This document shows, in pieces, positions 44,830-55,011 of a DNA stretch of 64,000 nucleotides. The stretch covers positions 26,567,307 through 26,631,306 of the forward strand of contig NC_068343.1 in NCBI RefSeq assembly GCF_014633365.1, given 5' to 3'. Below the pieces are notes generated by a model. The model ran no database searches, was not told the origin of the DNA, and was given only the letters and a program-made list of their open reading frames with translations. Both the position numbers and the translations under genes were made by a program. Each line of letters begins with the position of its first letter. The stretch's first letter is position 1. Source of the DNA: Diospyros lotus. Lineage: Eukaryota > Streptophyta > Magnoliopsida > Ericales > Ebenaceae.

Positions 44830-45900
44830 GTGTTGAACAGCCGTCGAACCTACACGACGGAACCCACGATGCCAAACCCCCAGCGAGGCAATATAAAAGG
44901 ACGAGCTAACAACTTTCTCAGAAGTAGTTCAAGTCAAGAAGAGGAGAGGACGAATGACAGTCGCTGGGATCAAATTGAAAGAATTGTAGGAAGCATGGCA
45001 GGGGTTATGCAAGGAATGCAAACCCAAAGCAACCGTCCAGCTTGTATGTTGGATCTCTACCACCGACAGAACCCACCCGTCTTCTTAGGAAAAGTGGGAG
45101 TTGATCCTAGTGAAGGAGAATTCTAGATCGAGCAAATTGAGAAATTGCTTGATTATCTCCACTGCAGCAAGGATGAGATGGTCAATTGTACAACTGTCAT
45201 GTTGCAAGGAGAAGCGGAAAGATGGTGGAAGGGAACGAAGAAGGCGATGACCACCCAAGCTCAAGTAGGACCCCAGTACGTTAGCTGGGAGAGATTCAAG
45301 GAGTTGTTTAATGAGAAGTATTTTCCTCTCAGCTTGAGGATGGCGAAGAAGATGGAATTCATGGAATTGAAGCAGTCTGAAGGCATGTCGGTGGCTCAGT
45401 ACGAAGACACTTTCACTTGTTTAATCAGGTACATGCCGATTTATGAGTCGGATGAGAGAATCAAAGCTCAGAAGTTTCTAGGGGGACAAAAGGTGAGGAT
45501 TCAGAAAACCCTCTACAATATAATTGCAGAGTCCTATGCTGAAGTAGTGAGGCAAGCAATGGCTGCTGAGGCTAATTGGGATTGAATCGATTCTATTCAG
45601 GGAGCTAGCTATCAAGTTTCAAATTTTAGGCAAGGTGTGGGAAAGAAGTTGGACCCCAAAAGGGTTCAGTTCAAGCCTAGCAAGCCCTGTCTGAAATGTG
45701 GGAAGCAGCACCTTGGGAAGCCATGTTGGAAGGGAATGAACGTTTGTTTCAACTGTGGAGAGGAAGGACATCGTAACTAGAATTGCCCTAAGAAGGGACC
45801 TAACTGTTTCAACTGTAATCAAGTGGGGCATTACTCGAGAGATTGCCCGAAGCCGAAGCAGATAGGACAACTTCAGGGGCCAGCGGGGAATCCAAGGATT
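44830..45900 (+). pseudogene. gag of element E1 (capsid and three zinc knuckles)
   Basis: The frame runs from about 44830, with the first ATG at 44869. The start codon present in copy E2 reads GTG here. The capsid part contains AERWWKGTK, WERFKELFNEKYFP and ESDERIKAQKFLGG. Three Cys/His knuckles follow: CLKCGKQHLGKPC, CFNCGEEGH...NCP and CFNCNQVGHYSRDCP. Stops at 45124 (TAG), 45583 (TGA) and 45778 (TAG) correspond to TGG, CGA and TGG in E2. The protein would form the virus-like particle. Confidence 0.9.
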
Positions 45901-46317
45901 CAAGGAAGGGTGTTTAACTTGACGCGTCGGGACACGGCTGAGGATCCAACCGTCATTCAAGGTACCATGTTTACTTCTAGTTTTCCTATGCATGTCCTGA
46001 TAGATTCAGGAGCCAGTTATTCATTCATATCACATGCATTAGCCGAAGTACTAGGAGAAGATCCAGGAAGTCTGAACTGTCGCATGATTATATCAACCCC
46101 TATGGGGACGTCTCTAGAAACCTCGTCAGGATATAAGAATAAGAAAATCCAGATAGGAGAAACCAAGTTATTGGTGGACCTAATCCTTTTTGAATTTCGA
46201 GATTTTGACGTAATTTTAGGAATTGACTTCTTAACCAAGTATAATGCCTCGATGGATTGGAGGACTAAAGTAGTCAGTCTCAGGAATGGAGACTCGATTA
46301 TTAAATTTCGAGGGTAA
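45901..46317 (+). pseudogene. Aspartic protease of element E1
   Basis: It lies in the same frame as gag, as in plant Ty3/gypsy elements with one Gag-Pol ORF. The active site LIDSGASYSFI is intact (about 45997-46030) and the second motif RDFDVILGIDFL is at about 46198-46235. It ends at a TAA at 46315-46317. The domain itself is undamaged. Confidence 0.88.
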
Positions 46318-47412
46318 GGTAGAATGAGCAAGAGAAAATGGATCTCGACTCTAAAGGCAGATAAAATTTTGCAGAAGGGAGCTTTCGGGTACTTAGCACA
46401 CATTTAAGAAAAAATAAAGGACCCCATAGAAATAAAAGACCTATCAATAGTCCAGGAATTTGGGGATGTGTTTCTCGAGGAATTGCTAGGTTTGCCTCCG
46501 CATCGTGAAATTGAATTCTCAATAGAAATTGTGCCAGCGGCAAGTCCAATATCCATACCACCCTATAAGATGGCTCCCGCTGAAGTAAGGGAGTTAAAGA
46601 TTCAGCTTTAAGAATTGCTGGACAAGGGGTTCATTAGGCCTAGTATGTCACCGTGGGGAGCGCCGGTTCTCTTTGTTAAAAAGAAGGATGGAAGTTTGAG
46701 AATGTGTATAGATTACCAGCAATTGAATAAGGTGACCACTAGGAATAAATACCCACTTCCGAGAATTACGGAACTGTTCGACCAATTGCAAGGGGCTAAG
46801 GTCTTTTCAAAGATTGACTTGAGGTCGGGGTACTATCAATTAAGGATCAATGCAGATGATGTACCCAAGACAGCCTTTCGATCTCGATACGGTCATTACG
46901 AGTTCCTGGTTATGCCATTTGGGTTAACCAATGCCCCAACGACATTCATGGATACAATGGACCGAGTATTTAAGCCCCATTTGGATAAGTTCGTGATCGT
47001 ATTCATAGACGATATCTTGGTTTACTCGTTTTCCGAAGAGGAGCACGAAAGACATCTGAAGATAGTATTACAAACATTAAGGGAACACAAGTTGTATGCA
47101 AAGTTTGCCAAGTGTGAGTTCTGGATGAGTCAAGTGGCCTTCTTGGGACACGTTATTTCAGTTGAGGGGATATCAGTGGATCTAGCAAAAATAGCAGCAG
47201 TAAGAGAATGGAGCCAACCTAGCACGGTTACCGAGATTAAAAGTTTTCTAGGTTTGGCTGGATATTATAGGAAATTCATAGAAGGGTTCTCGAAGATTGC
47301 CTCACCCCTCACGAAGCTGACTCAAAAGAATGTAAAATTCTTTTTGGAGTGATCAATGTGAGAAGAGTTTCCAGGTGTTTAAGAAGAAACTTACAACTGC
47401 TCCGGTTTTAGG
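46318..47412 (+). pseudogene. Reverse transcriptase of element E1, truncated in RNase H
   Basis: After TAA codons near 46406 and 46609 (the latter replacing CAA), the RT palm is open from 46615 to 47352. The motifs are [53 protein letters not shown] and the intact catalytic FIDDILVYS (47002-47028). An extra T at about 47339-47345 shifts the frame. The sequence breaks at about 47412, at the RNase H start (KKLTTAPVL). Confidence 0.92.
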
Positions 47413-48422
47413 ACAGTCGTGTCCTGACGCGTCAAGTTGAACACCTTTCCTTGAATCCTTGGATTCCGCGCTAGCCCCTAAAGTTGTCCTATTTGCTTCG
47501 GCTTCGGGCAATCTCTTGAGTAATGGCCCACTTGATTGCAGTTGAAATAGTTGGGTCCCTTCTTAGGGCAATTCCAGTTAGGATGTCCCTCCTCTCCGCA
47601 GTTGAAACAAACGTTCATTCCCTGCCTACAGGGCTTCCCAGGGTGCTGCTTCCCACATTTCAGACAAGGCTTGCTAGGCTTGAACTGAACCCTTTTGGGG
47701 TCCAACTCTTTCCCACACCTTGCTTAAAATTTGAAACTTTATGGCTAGCTTCCTGAACAGAATCGATTCGATCCAAATTAGCCTCCGTAGCCATTGCTTG
47801 CCTCACTACTTCAGCATAGGACTCTGCAATTATATTGCCGAGGGTTTTTTGAATCCTCACCTTTAGTCCCCCTAGAAACTTTTGAGCTTTGATTCTCTCA
47901 TCCGACTTATAAATCAGCATGTACCTGATTAGACGAGTGAAAGTGTGTTTGTACTAAGCCACCGACATGCCTTTAGACTGCTTCAATTCCATGAATTCCC
48001 TCTCCTTCACCATCCTCAAGCTAAGAGGAAAATACTTCTCATTAAACAACTCCTTGAATCTCTCCCATCTAACATACTGGGGTCCTACTTGAGCTTGGGC
48101 AGTCATCGCCCTCTTCGTTCCCTTCCACCATCTTTCTGTTTCTCCTTGCAACATGAAAGTTGCACAATTGACCTTCTCATCCTCGCTGGAGTGGAGATGA
48201 TCAAGCAATTTCTCGGTTTGCTCGATCCAAAATTCTCCTTCACTAAGATCAGCTCCCACTTTTCCTAGGAAGACGGGTGGGTTCTGTCGGCGGTAGAGAT
48301 CCAACATACAAGCTGAACGGTTGCTTTGAGTTTGCATTCCCTACATAACCCCTGCCATGCTTCCCACAATTCTATCAATGCGTCGTGGGTTCCGTCGTGT
48401 AGGTTCAACGAGTGTTCACCAT
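47413..48422 (-). pseudogene. gag of inverted copy E2 (truncated)
   Basis: It is read on the minus strand from ATG 48422, followed after five codons by a TGA that is CGA in E1. About 100 bp are deleted near 48385. The capsid part (48337-47660) has AERWWKG-equivalent and FNEKYFPLSLRM. The knuckles (47705-47478) are CLKCGKQHPGKPC, CFNCGEEGHPNWNCP and a third whose first Cys has become Tyr. It breaks at 47413, just after the knuckles, where it meets E1 RT. Amino-acid identity to E1 is about 88 percent by eye. Confidence 0.88.
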
Positions 48423-48606
48423 CTGAAAGTACAGTTCTAGTTAGACGCTAAATTTTTTTTAACCTCCACCAAAGTAAATTGACTAACTCATCATAACACC
48501 TAATAGTGACGCATATTTCTTATAAATTCACAAAATGCTGAGTTTACATCACTAATAGACATAACATCTAACAGAAACTAATAAGGCTTACTATGTGGCT
48601 TTTCAT

Positions 48607-49215
48607 CTAAAGCATTGCGGACTTCCAAATCCATACGTTTGCCTCATCTTCAGACTCAAAGGTTGGTCCCTCGAGGTCGTCCCGAGTCTCTGGTAGGTCA
48701 TCCTTATTATCAGAACTAAAGTATTCAAATTTAGGATGGTCGTTCTCAATTTCTATTTCCACTATATTTTCTTCTTCTTCATCTTCGCTTAGGTCCTCTT
48801 CCTCCCATTCCTCTTCCATCGGGTCCTCTTCCTCTTCTATTGGGTCTTCTTCTTCCTCCATTGGGTCTTCTTCCTCCACTTCTTTATATAACTCATTCAT
48901 CAAGAAACGAAGTCTTTCACAAAAGTGGAAAAACAAATCGAAGTCTTCATCTTGCCAAGTCCATTCGGCGAGGGTCTTCACTTCCCTTTCTAAGACACCA
49001 ATCAAAAAGCTTATCTAGAAAGGAACTAAGGTTGGATTCTGACGATAACTGGGCGGGACATCTTCAATAATGTCTTCCATCTTGGCTACAAACCCATAGA
49101 CATCTTCATCGGGGTCTTGCTCCCTAGCATCAATCCGGTTTGCCCAGTGATCAACTAGTACCTGTCATGAAAGATCTTAGTTATCCTGACAATTATCCTA
49201 AAATTCATTAGCATT
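48607..49215 (-). pseudogene. Acidic extra ORF (ORF0), copy E2
   Basis: It is the inverted homologue of 44061-44645. TAG at 49015-49017 (minus) corresponds to CAG in E1. The Glu-rich part is longer here (additional EEEEDPI/EEEEDPM repeats), so the acidic run varies in length. The conserved C-terminus FESEDEANVWIWKSAML is retained. Conservation of the frame on both copies apart from stops suggests that it was once translated. Confidence 0.62.
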
Positions 49216-49286
49216 CCTATAGGTAAGACATCAGATCTCTTAATGTCTAGTTCCCTCGAACCATTGCTAAGTTTTCTACTTAGTTC

Positions 49287-49298
49287 GCTCTGATACCA
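49287..49298 (-). other. Primer binding site of inverted copy E2
   Basis: The minus strand reads TGGTATCAGAGC next to LTR E2. Confidence 0.9.
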
Positions 49299-49300
49299 AT

Positions 49301-51729
49301 TGTAACGCCCCACTTTCCCGGGCGCTTATAAACTAGGATAATTTAGGGATAATATTTTTTTTTCTTTTTCCCTTTCAACCAAATGCTAAATCACATCGTT
49401 TATCAATGCAAAATCCATTCATTTCGAAGATAGCCATAAAAAAATTACATGTGGAAGCTAAAGATCTAACCTAACATTATAATAACCATAGTGTCGATAA
49501 TATATCAACATCTTTCAAATGTTCAAATGTTAAGTAGCAGAAACTTGAATACATTAACTTTAACATCATAATCATACTTCGTCGTGCAGTTGCATAGTGC
49601 CATCACATGCTTCGTCAGTACCTGGTCCTGCTACGACAACATTTGGAACGTTTGAATATTCCAGGGGCAAGAGCCCAAGTTAGATGATGAATCATCTAAG
49701 TGAGTGAAATAAAATCAAATTTTTTCGTGCATGTATGAAAATGCAACATGTTCTTATTTCCTTTCGTGAACTGACCACACCTTATGCTACCCCTCATTGC
49801 TATGGCTTCCTATCCATGCCGAGGTCAATGAGTGCAGCAGTGTTGATCTGCATTCCCGTTTGAGTTGAGGCATACCTTAATGCTACCCCTCATTGCTATG
49901 GCTTCCTATCCATGCCGAGGTTAATGAGTGCAGCGGTGACGACCTGCACTCGGATGCGATGCATGATCAATGATTTTACCGTGAAGGTATGCATATTTTC
50001 ATCATAACATGTAATGCAATCTTACGTGATGCATAGCATATCCAGGTATGTTGACATGGGAAAATCATTTGGAAATTGAGTTAGGATAGGACTACTCCTA
50101 TAAAATCAAGTCTTTGGAAATATGATTACTCACATAAACTAGGTCGTAAGTTGGCACACTCACCTTTGACAAATTTGATGATCCTCGAAATATGTGCTTC
50201 ACCTCGATTTACGTGCAAATCCTCGAAACTCAAATCAACACCCAAACTCAAGCCTTAAGGCACCCTAGACATCATATTCAATCCATAAATACCAAAACCA
50301 AATTTTCTTGCATTTATCCTTTGCTTTTTCTTTATTTTCCTCACTAAAATTCTATAATATATACCTAAATCCAATTTTTTCCAAATCTTTTTGCATAACA
50401 AATCTTAAAATAATTTTCTAAACAATCTAAAAAAAATTTCAGAAAAAACCTGAAGCGTACGCACTCACACGCACTTGGCGCATCGTTGCGAGTGGGATCC
50501 GGTGCGTGAAGGCCATGCTCTAGTCTTCTTCTCCAGCGATGGCACACCGGGGCTCGGGTTTTTTCGGCCTGGCTTGATCTCCTGCTTCAGTCGATCACAA
50601 TGGTGTGCTCGGGAGCTCGAAAGGAAGCTAGGAAGGGCTTCAACCGAAGCCTCAAATTCTTGGCTGACACCACCGCTTCTTTCTCCGGCGACCGCTCAAA
50701 ACCCCTCCAAACGTATGCAAAAACACTCCATTTTCTCTAGAATCAATCCTCACCCAAGCTAGAGCAAAAGCCCTCTATTACTTGCTTTCAATTCGGCCTC
50801 TAACATGCTCGATTCTAAACTTTAAATCTTCAAAACCCTCGGCCTCCATTCTCCCATTTATAGGCGCAATCGGCCCTTGAAACCTTCATGGCTGCTAACC
50901 CAACGTCTCAAACATCCCAAACCATCCTTGGATGGCCAACAAGCATAAAAAAAGCCCCTCGAAATCGTGATTACAGGTTCGGTCATGGTCGACCCCTTCG
51001 CGGTCAATTTTTTTGATTTTTCAGCCACCCCCACGCTTGATGTTGGCCAAGACTTGCTCCCTATGCGTGCTCGACCATCTTCCTTGGGACTCCTCGTGGT
51101 TGGAACCGCCTGGTCGGAGGCATGCTAAAGCTTTCAGCCATGGCAACTTCACACTTTGCAAAATTGCGTTTAAGCCCCTTCCAATTTTGACAATTTCCAC
51201 TTTGGCCTTTCTCACAAGCCCCTGAGTTTTTTCTTACTTCCACTAAGACCCCAAGGTTCTAAGATTGACATTCACACTTCAAACACTTAGAAATAATGAC
51301 GTTTAGACCACCCTTGGGCATTTTTAGAAAACTACAACTAAGCCCTGATCAACTTATTTTATTGAAATTCTTTTCATTTTCACCCGAAAACATTGAAGGG
51401 TTGATCTACATGAAAAATCGAGACCCCCCGAGGGTTCTGTCACCTTTTCGGAAACCCCCTCTGAAGATTCGATTTTATCAGTCTGGATTGAAGTTGTACC
51501 GGAAACTATCTCCGATTCGATTTCTTTCAATACTAAAAATCATCTTTTGACTTGAGAATCGATAATGTGATCTTGTTTTTGATCTTTCGAGCTTCGGGAT
51601 ACCCCCTTCGACTGATTCGGCTAACTAACAACGACGATCTACTTTATAAGGCATTAATTTTAATTATTCTAAAGCCACCAATTACGAAATAGTTCTTTCT
51701 TTTATTTATTTCAAAAATGGGGTTTTACA
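49301..51729 (-). repeat. LTR E2 (2429 bp, minus strand)
   Basis: It is the inverted homologue of LTR E1: the minus strand starts TGTAAAACCCC at 51729 and ends GGGGCGTTACA at 49301. It has the two-unit repeat at 49776-49960 and a GCACTTGGCGCA-type block near 50470. The flank to the right starts CATGG; no matching duplication was found to the left of the composite. ORFs such as 50475-50762 are chance frames. Confidence 0.92.
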
Positions 51730-52380
51730 CATGGTCATTCTGGTCTATTTATTGCTTATTTATTATGCATGTTGTTGATTTTATTATGCATTTGATATAT
51801 TATGGAATGAATGTTAATGATGAGACCTTTAGATTAGAAGGTTCAAAAATCTTCCCATGTGCAAACTAATATTAGGTTAATTAAGTGATGAATATGATTC
51901 ATCGTGGCTTTTCATCGTCGTAGGGGTTCATTAGTCTGATTTGGTGTGTCTAATAACTAAAATATGAGAATGTATTTCATGAAAGATTATTTAACTCTCT
52001 TATTTGCCATGAAATGGGGCGGTGTTCCATAGGTTTGGGAAGTGCAGGATTCGAGCAAGAATGGATCTAACTACTACATTAAGTTAAAAACTAAAATGTG
52101 ATATTTATGATGGGTTAGAAGCCAAATGTCAAGCTCAATATATGATATTGTGACAAGTGTTGCCTACTTAATTATGTGAATAATCTAGAAATTAAAATGT
52201 GAGGGGTATTTATATGAAAAAAATTCGACCACCTATTATTGGATCCTGTATAAAGATCACATTTTTTGTCTAAAAAATGCAGGATTAGAAATGTAGGTGG
52301 GTATATTTTAGGCGGAATGATTCTGACTATTTTTTTTATATTTTTTATATTTTAATTTTTATTATTTTAATTTGAAAAAA
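51730..52380. other. AT-rich intergenic DNA
   Basis: No gene or terminal repeat is recognised. It begins directly after LTR E2 and is unlike the neighbouring elements. Confidence 0.5.
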
Positions 52381-52740
52381 AAAATGAAACTTATCTTCTA
52401 ATGACAATTTAATAATTTTGTAGCAAAATCTTTATTTTTTCACTATTCAAATTAGAATCTAGATAAAACTTTGTAGTGAAAAACTATATTTGGTGGTAAA
52501 AAATTTAACTCATTTAAAGTGCCTATAATTTAAAATTTAAGTAACAAAATATTAACTTTTGATTACAAAATTTATAGTGTAGATAAAATTTTTGTAACCA
52601 AAAATTATATTTCATGGGAAAAATTTTAGCTCCTTTAAATTATTTACAATTTAATAGTTTCGTCACAAAATATTAATATTTTGTCACAAAATTTTTTATA
52701 TAAAAAAAATCATAGTGAAAAATTTATTTTATTAAACTAA
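52381..52740. repeat. AT-rich repeat units left of the MED26-like ORF
   Basis: About three imperfect units of 100-130 bp contain GATAAAACTTTGTAGTG, AAAAACTATATTTGGT and TTTGTAACCAAAAATTATAT-like strings. Clearly related units occur at 54560-54740 on the other side of the ORF. They resemble subterminal repeats of DNA transposons, but no ends were found. Confidence 0.65.
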
Positions 52741-52874
52741 ATAAGATATGCCATGTAGAATACTATAATTTTTTATTTGAGAAGAGATATATATGCACAC
52801 ACGCGGGGGTTTACTAATGTGTTGTTTCGCCCTTTATATTTTATTCTAGCAAAAGATAATAAAAATTCAAAGCT

Positions 52875-52890
52875 TCTTTATATATATAAG
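52875..52890 (+). promoter_or_regulatory. TATA-like sequence before the MED26-like ORF
   Basis: A TTTATATATATAAGCA-like string lies about 65-75 bp upstream of the ATG, a reasonable place for a plant TATA box. Supported by position only. Confidence 0.4.
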
Positions 52891-52951
52891 CACCTCTTGT
52901 TGCTTATATATTCAGTTCAGGGCTAACATTCGAAAGCAACTGCAAGAGATC

Positions 52952-53659
52952 ATGGACAAAGAGATTAATGCTTGGCGCGACTACTTAGAAAGCACCGGCG
53001 TGGACATCTTCAAGATTATCAAATGGTCCATCACCGTTGCTTCATCCTGTAATTCCGACGAGTTCCTTCAACGGAGGGATTCAATCGCCGGGATTCTTTA
53101 CTCCAAGACGAACCAGAACCAGAACCAAAACCGGCCAAGATCCCAGGACGCTTCTGCCTTTGTTGAAGAACGGAGAAGCCTTGGCAAGATCGCTACTACT
53201 GCAGCCAGCGACGGGTCAAAAGGCTCGGATTGTGAGTGTGCTAGAGGGTCTCGCCCTATAATCAAGATTAAATGCTCTGCGAGGCGCGATAAACCAGCGG
53301 CACCTGATCAGGATTATAAAAACCCGAAAACCGATAAGCCAGAGACGGAGGATGTTCGGCCAATGACCAAGAGGAAGCAACTCCTACAAGATGATGTCGA
53401 AAATACAAAGAAGAAAATTCAGCCGCCGAAGAAGGAAACCACCATGAGCAACTCAGTTACAGTGCCTGCAGCGAAACAAAGTAAGCCGCCATCTTGCTTA
53501 AACTACGAGGAGTTCGAGCAGAAACTGGAAGCCACCAAGAAGAAGCTGCGTCTGCGGTATGAACAAGCCAATAACGAGAAAACAAGGAAGATGATTCGAA
53601 TAATTGATCCCCCAAAATTTCCAAGACGCAAGAATCAACCTAGAATCAGCAGCAGCTAG
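52952..53659 (+). CDS. MED26/TFIIS-like protein lacking the central domain (235 aa)
   Basis: It is the only long ORF in the window free of frameshifts and stops. The ATG has A at -3 and G at +4. The N-terminus (residues 5-50: WRDYLESTGVDIFKIIKWS, VASSC, RRDSIAGILYS) resembles the start of plant Mediator subunit 26 proteins. The C-terminus (about residues 185-225: EQKLEATKKKLRLRYEQA, then RKMIRIIDPPK) resembles their conserved tail. The TFIIS N-terminal (LW) bundle normally between them is absent; a basic, low-complexity linker takes its place. Plant MED26 links Mediator to elongation factors. This form may be a truncated paralogue, possibly mobilised by a transposon. Whether it is expressed is unknown. 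Confidence 0.6.
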   Translation: MDKEINAWRDYLESTGVDIFKIIKWSITVASSCNSDEFLQRRDSIAGILYSKTNQNQNQNRPRSQDASAFVEERRSLGKIATTAASDGSKGSDCECARGSRPIIKIKCSARRDKPAAPDQDYKNPKTDKPETEDVRPMTKRKQLLQDDVENTKKKIQPPKKETTMSNSVTVPAAKQSKPPSCLNYEEFEQKLEATKKKLRLRYEQANNEKTRKMIRIIDPPKFPRRKNQPRISSS

Positions 53660-54559
53660 CATGGAGAAAAACATCCGTTCTATGTAAGTCTTTCTATATT
53701 TGATCGTCCATAGTTGTTTGGGGAGGAATTAGGAGCCGAGAAAGAATTCATAATTAATTGTCTAAAACTTAGATAGAAAGAACTACGTGAGGCTTGATCC
53801 CCCCTCCCCCCTACTTTGGGGTACGTAGGCAGCCTTTCGTTTATTGGCGCAGCCTCTTTCTTTCTTCGGTATTGATTATATCTTTATTGATTGTTAATTT
53901 AAACACATGGCATATCTTTTGTCAAGCTTGGGCCAAAATGCTTTCCATTGTCTCTTACTAAATAAGATTGAAAGGTTGCTATGTGAATTGAAGTTGAGTC
54001 TTATAGAATACATATTAAACATTCATTACGGTTAACAAATGCGTAAGAGTCATATTCTACTCTCTAGTATAGCATAATTAGAGAAAAATATCTGTTCTAT
54101 ATAAGTTTTTCTATATTTGTTGTACTATGAGTTGATTAATATTTGAAATTCAAAATAACAAAATAATCCCTAAATAAAAAATCAGTTTTGTTGTTAATGC
54201 CACTGCTGCCATCGGTGCTACTTCTAGTAATTAATTAATTAATGATGTGAGTTCATTTATGTGGTTTGGAAAAATGATTTTATCTGAAACGCCTAGTTTT
54301 AGTTGAATTGGCATAAAATTGAAATTGAAATTGAATCATTACCGTACCATTTTCATTCCTGTCATATGTTTGATCATAAACATATACAATAGCATTTATT
54401 CTGCTTATTATTTTCATATATACATTCTTATTATATCTTAAAATTTTGAACACTGACCTAAATTTAAAACTTATTATTATATCAAAAGTTAGTCCGACTA
54501 ACCCAAGACAATATAGTTGTTTCAAGGTTGAAACAACACCTAAAGATTTTAGGAGGAAA
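53660..54559. other. 3' flank of the MED26-like ORF
   Basis: AT-rich DNA with no supported gene. Strings near 53685 and 54090 (ATCCGTTCTATGTAAGTCTTTCTATATTTG-like) recur in two diverged copies about 400 bp apart, so part of the 3' region appears duplicated. The minus ORF at 54280-54525 has no recognisable domain. Confidence 0.45.
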
Positions 54560-54740
54560 TGTACATTATCATGTAAATGATAATTGTAGATAAAACTTTT
54601 GTGGACAAAAATTAAGTTATTTTTTGTTAGTTATCTGGTCAAAAAGATATTAGGATGAAATGCACATTATCATGTAAATGATAATTCTAAATAAAACTTT
54701 CATGGTAAAAAACTATATTTGGTTGTAAAACTGGTTTTAA
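54560..54740. repeat. AT-rich repeat units right of the MED26-like ORF
   Basis: Two units share ATCATGTAAATGATAATT and ATAAAACTTT. The segment 54686-54730 matches 52456-52500 with about 80 percent identity over 44 bp. Confidence 0.65.
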
Positions 54741-55011
54741 AAGTCAATTTCCCATCGTTGAAGAGTTATAATGACAGGAAAAATCTCATCGTCACTCCTC
54801 ATTAAAACTTCTTTCATTAAAAGTATTAACGATCGAAATAAAAATACCATCGTTAATATAAATAGTAGAGACTTAAATCCTATCATTAAAAACAATAATG
54901 GCAATGAATATTTCTATCGCTATAACAATATGTATGGTCGTTAAAACTAATATTAGCGATAGATGTTTCCGTTATTATAATATTTATTGATCACTAAACA
55001 TAATATTAATT

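Larger units (their letters stand above)
41549..51729. repeat. Large natural inverted repeat (arms about 4.3-4.4 kb)
   Basis: Left arm 41549-45937 (LTR E1, primer site, ORF0, gag). Right arm 51729-47414 (same order, inverted). The spacer 45938-47413 holds protease and RT. The arms are collinear and about 90 percent identical by eye, apart from small indels and a 100-bp deletion in E2. A transcript crossing the centre could fold into a long double-stranded RNA. Confidence 0.88.
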
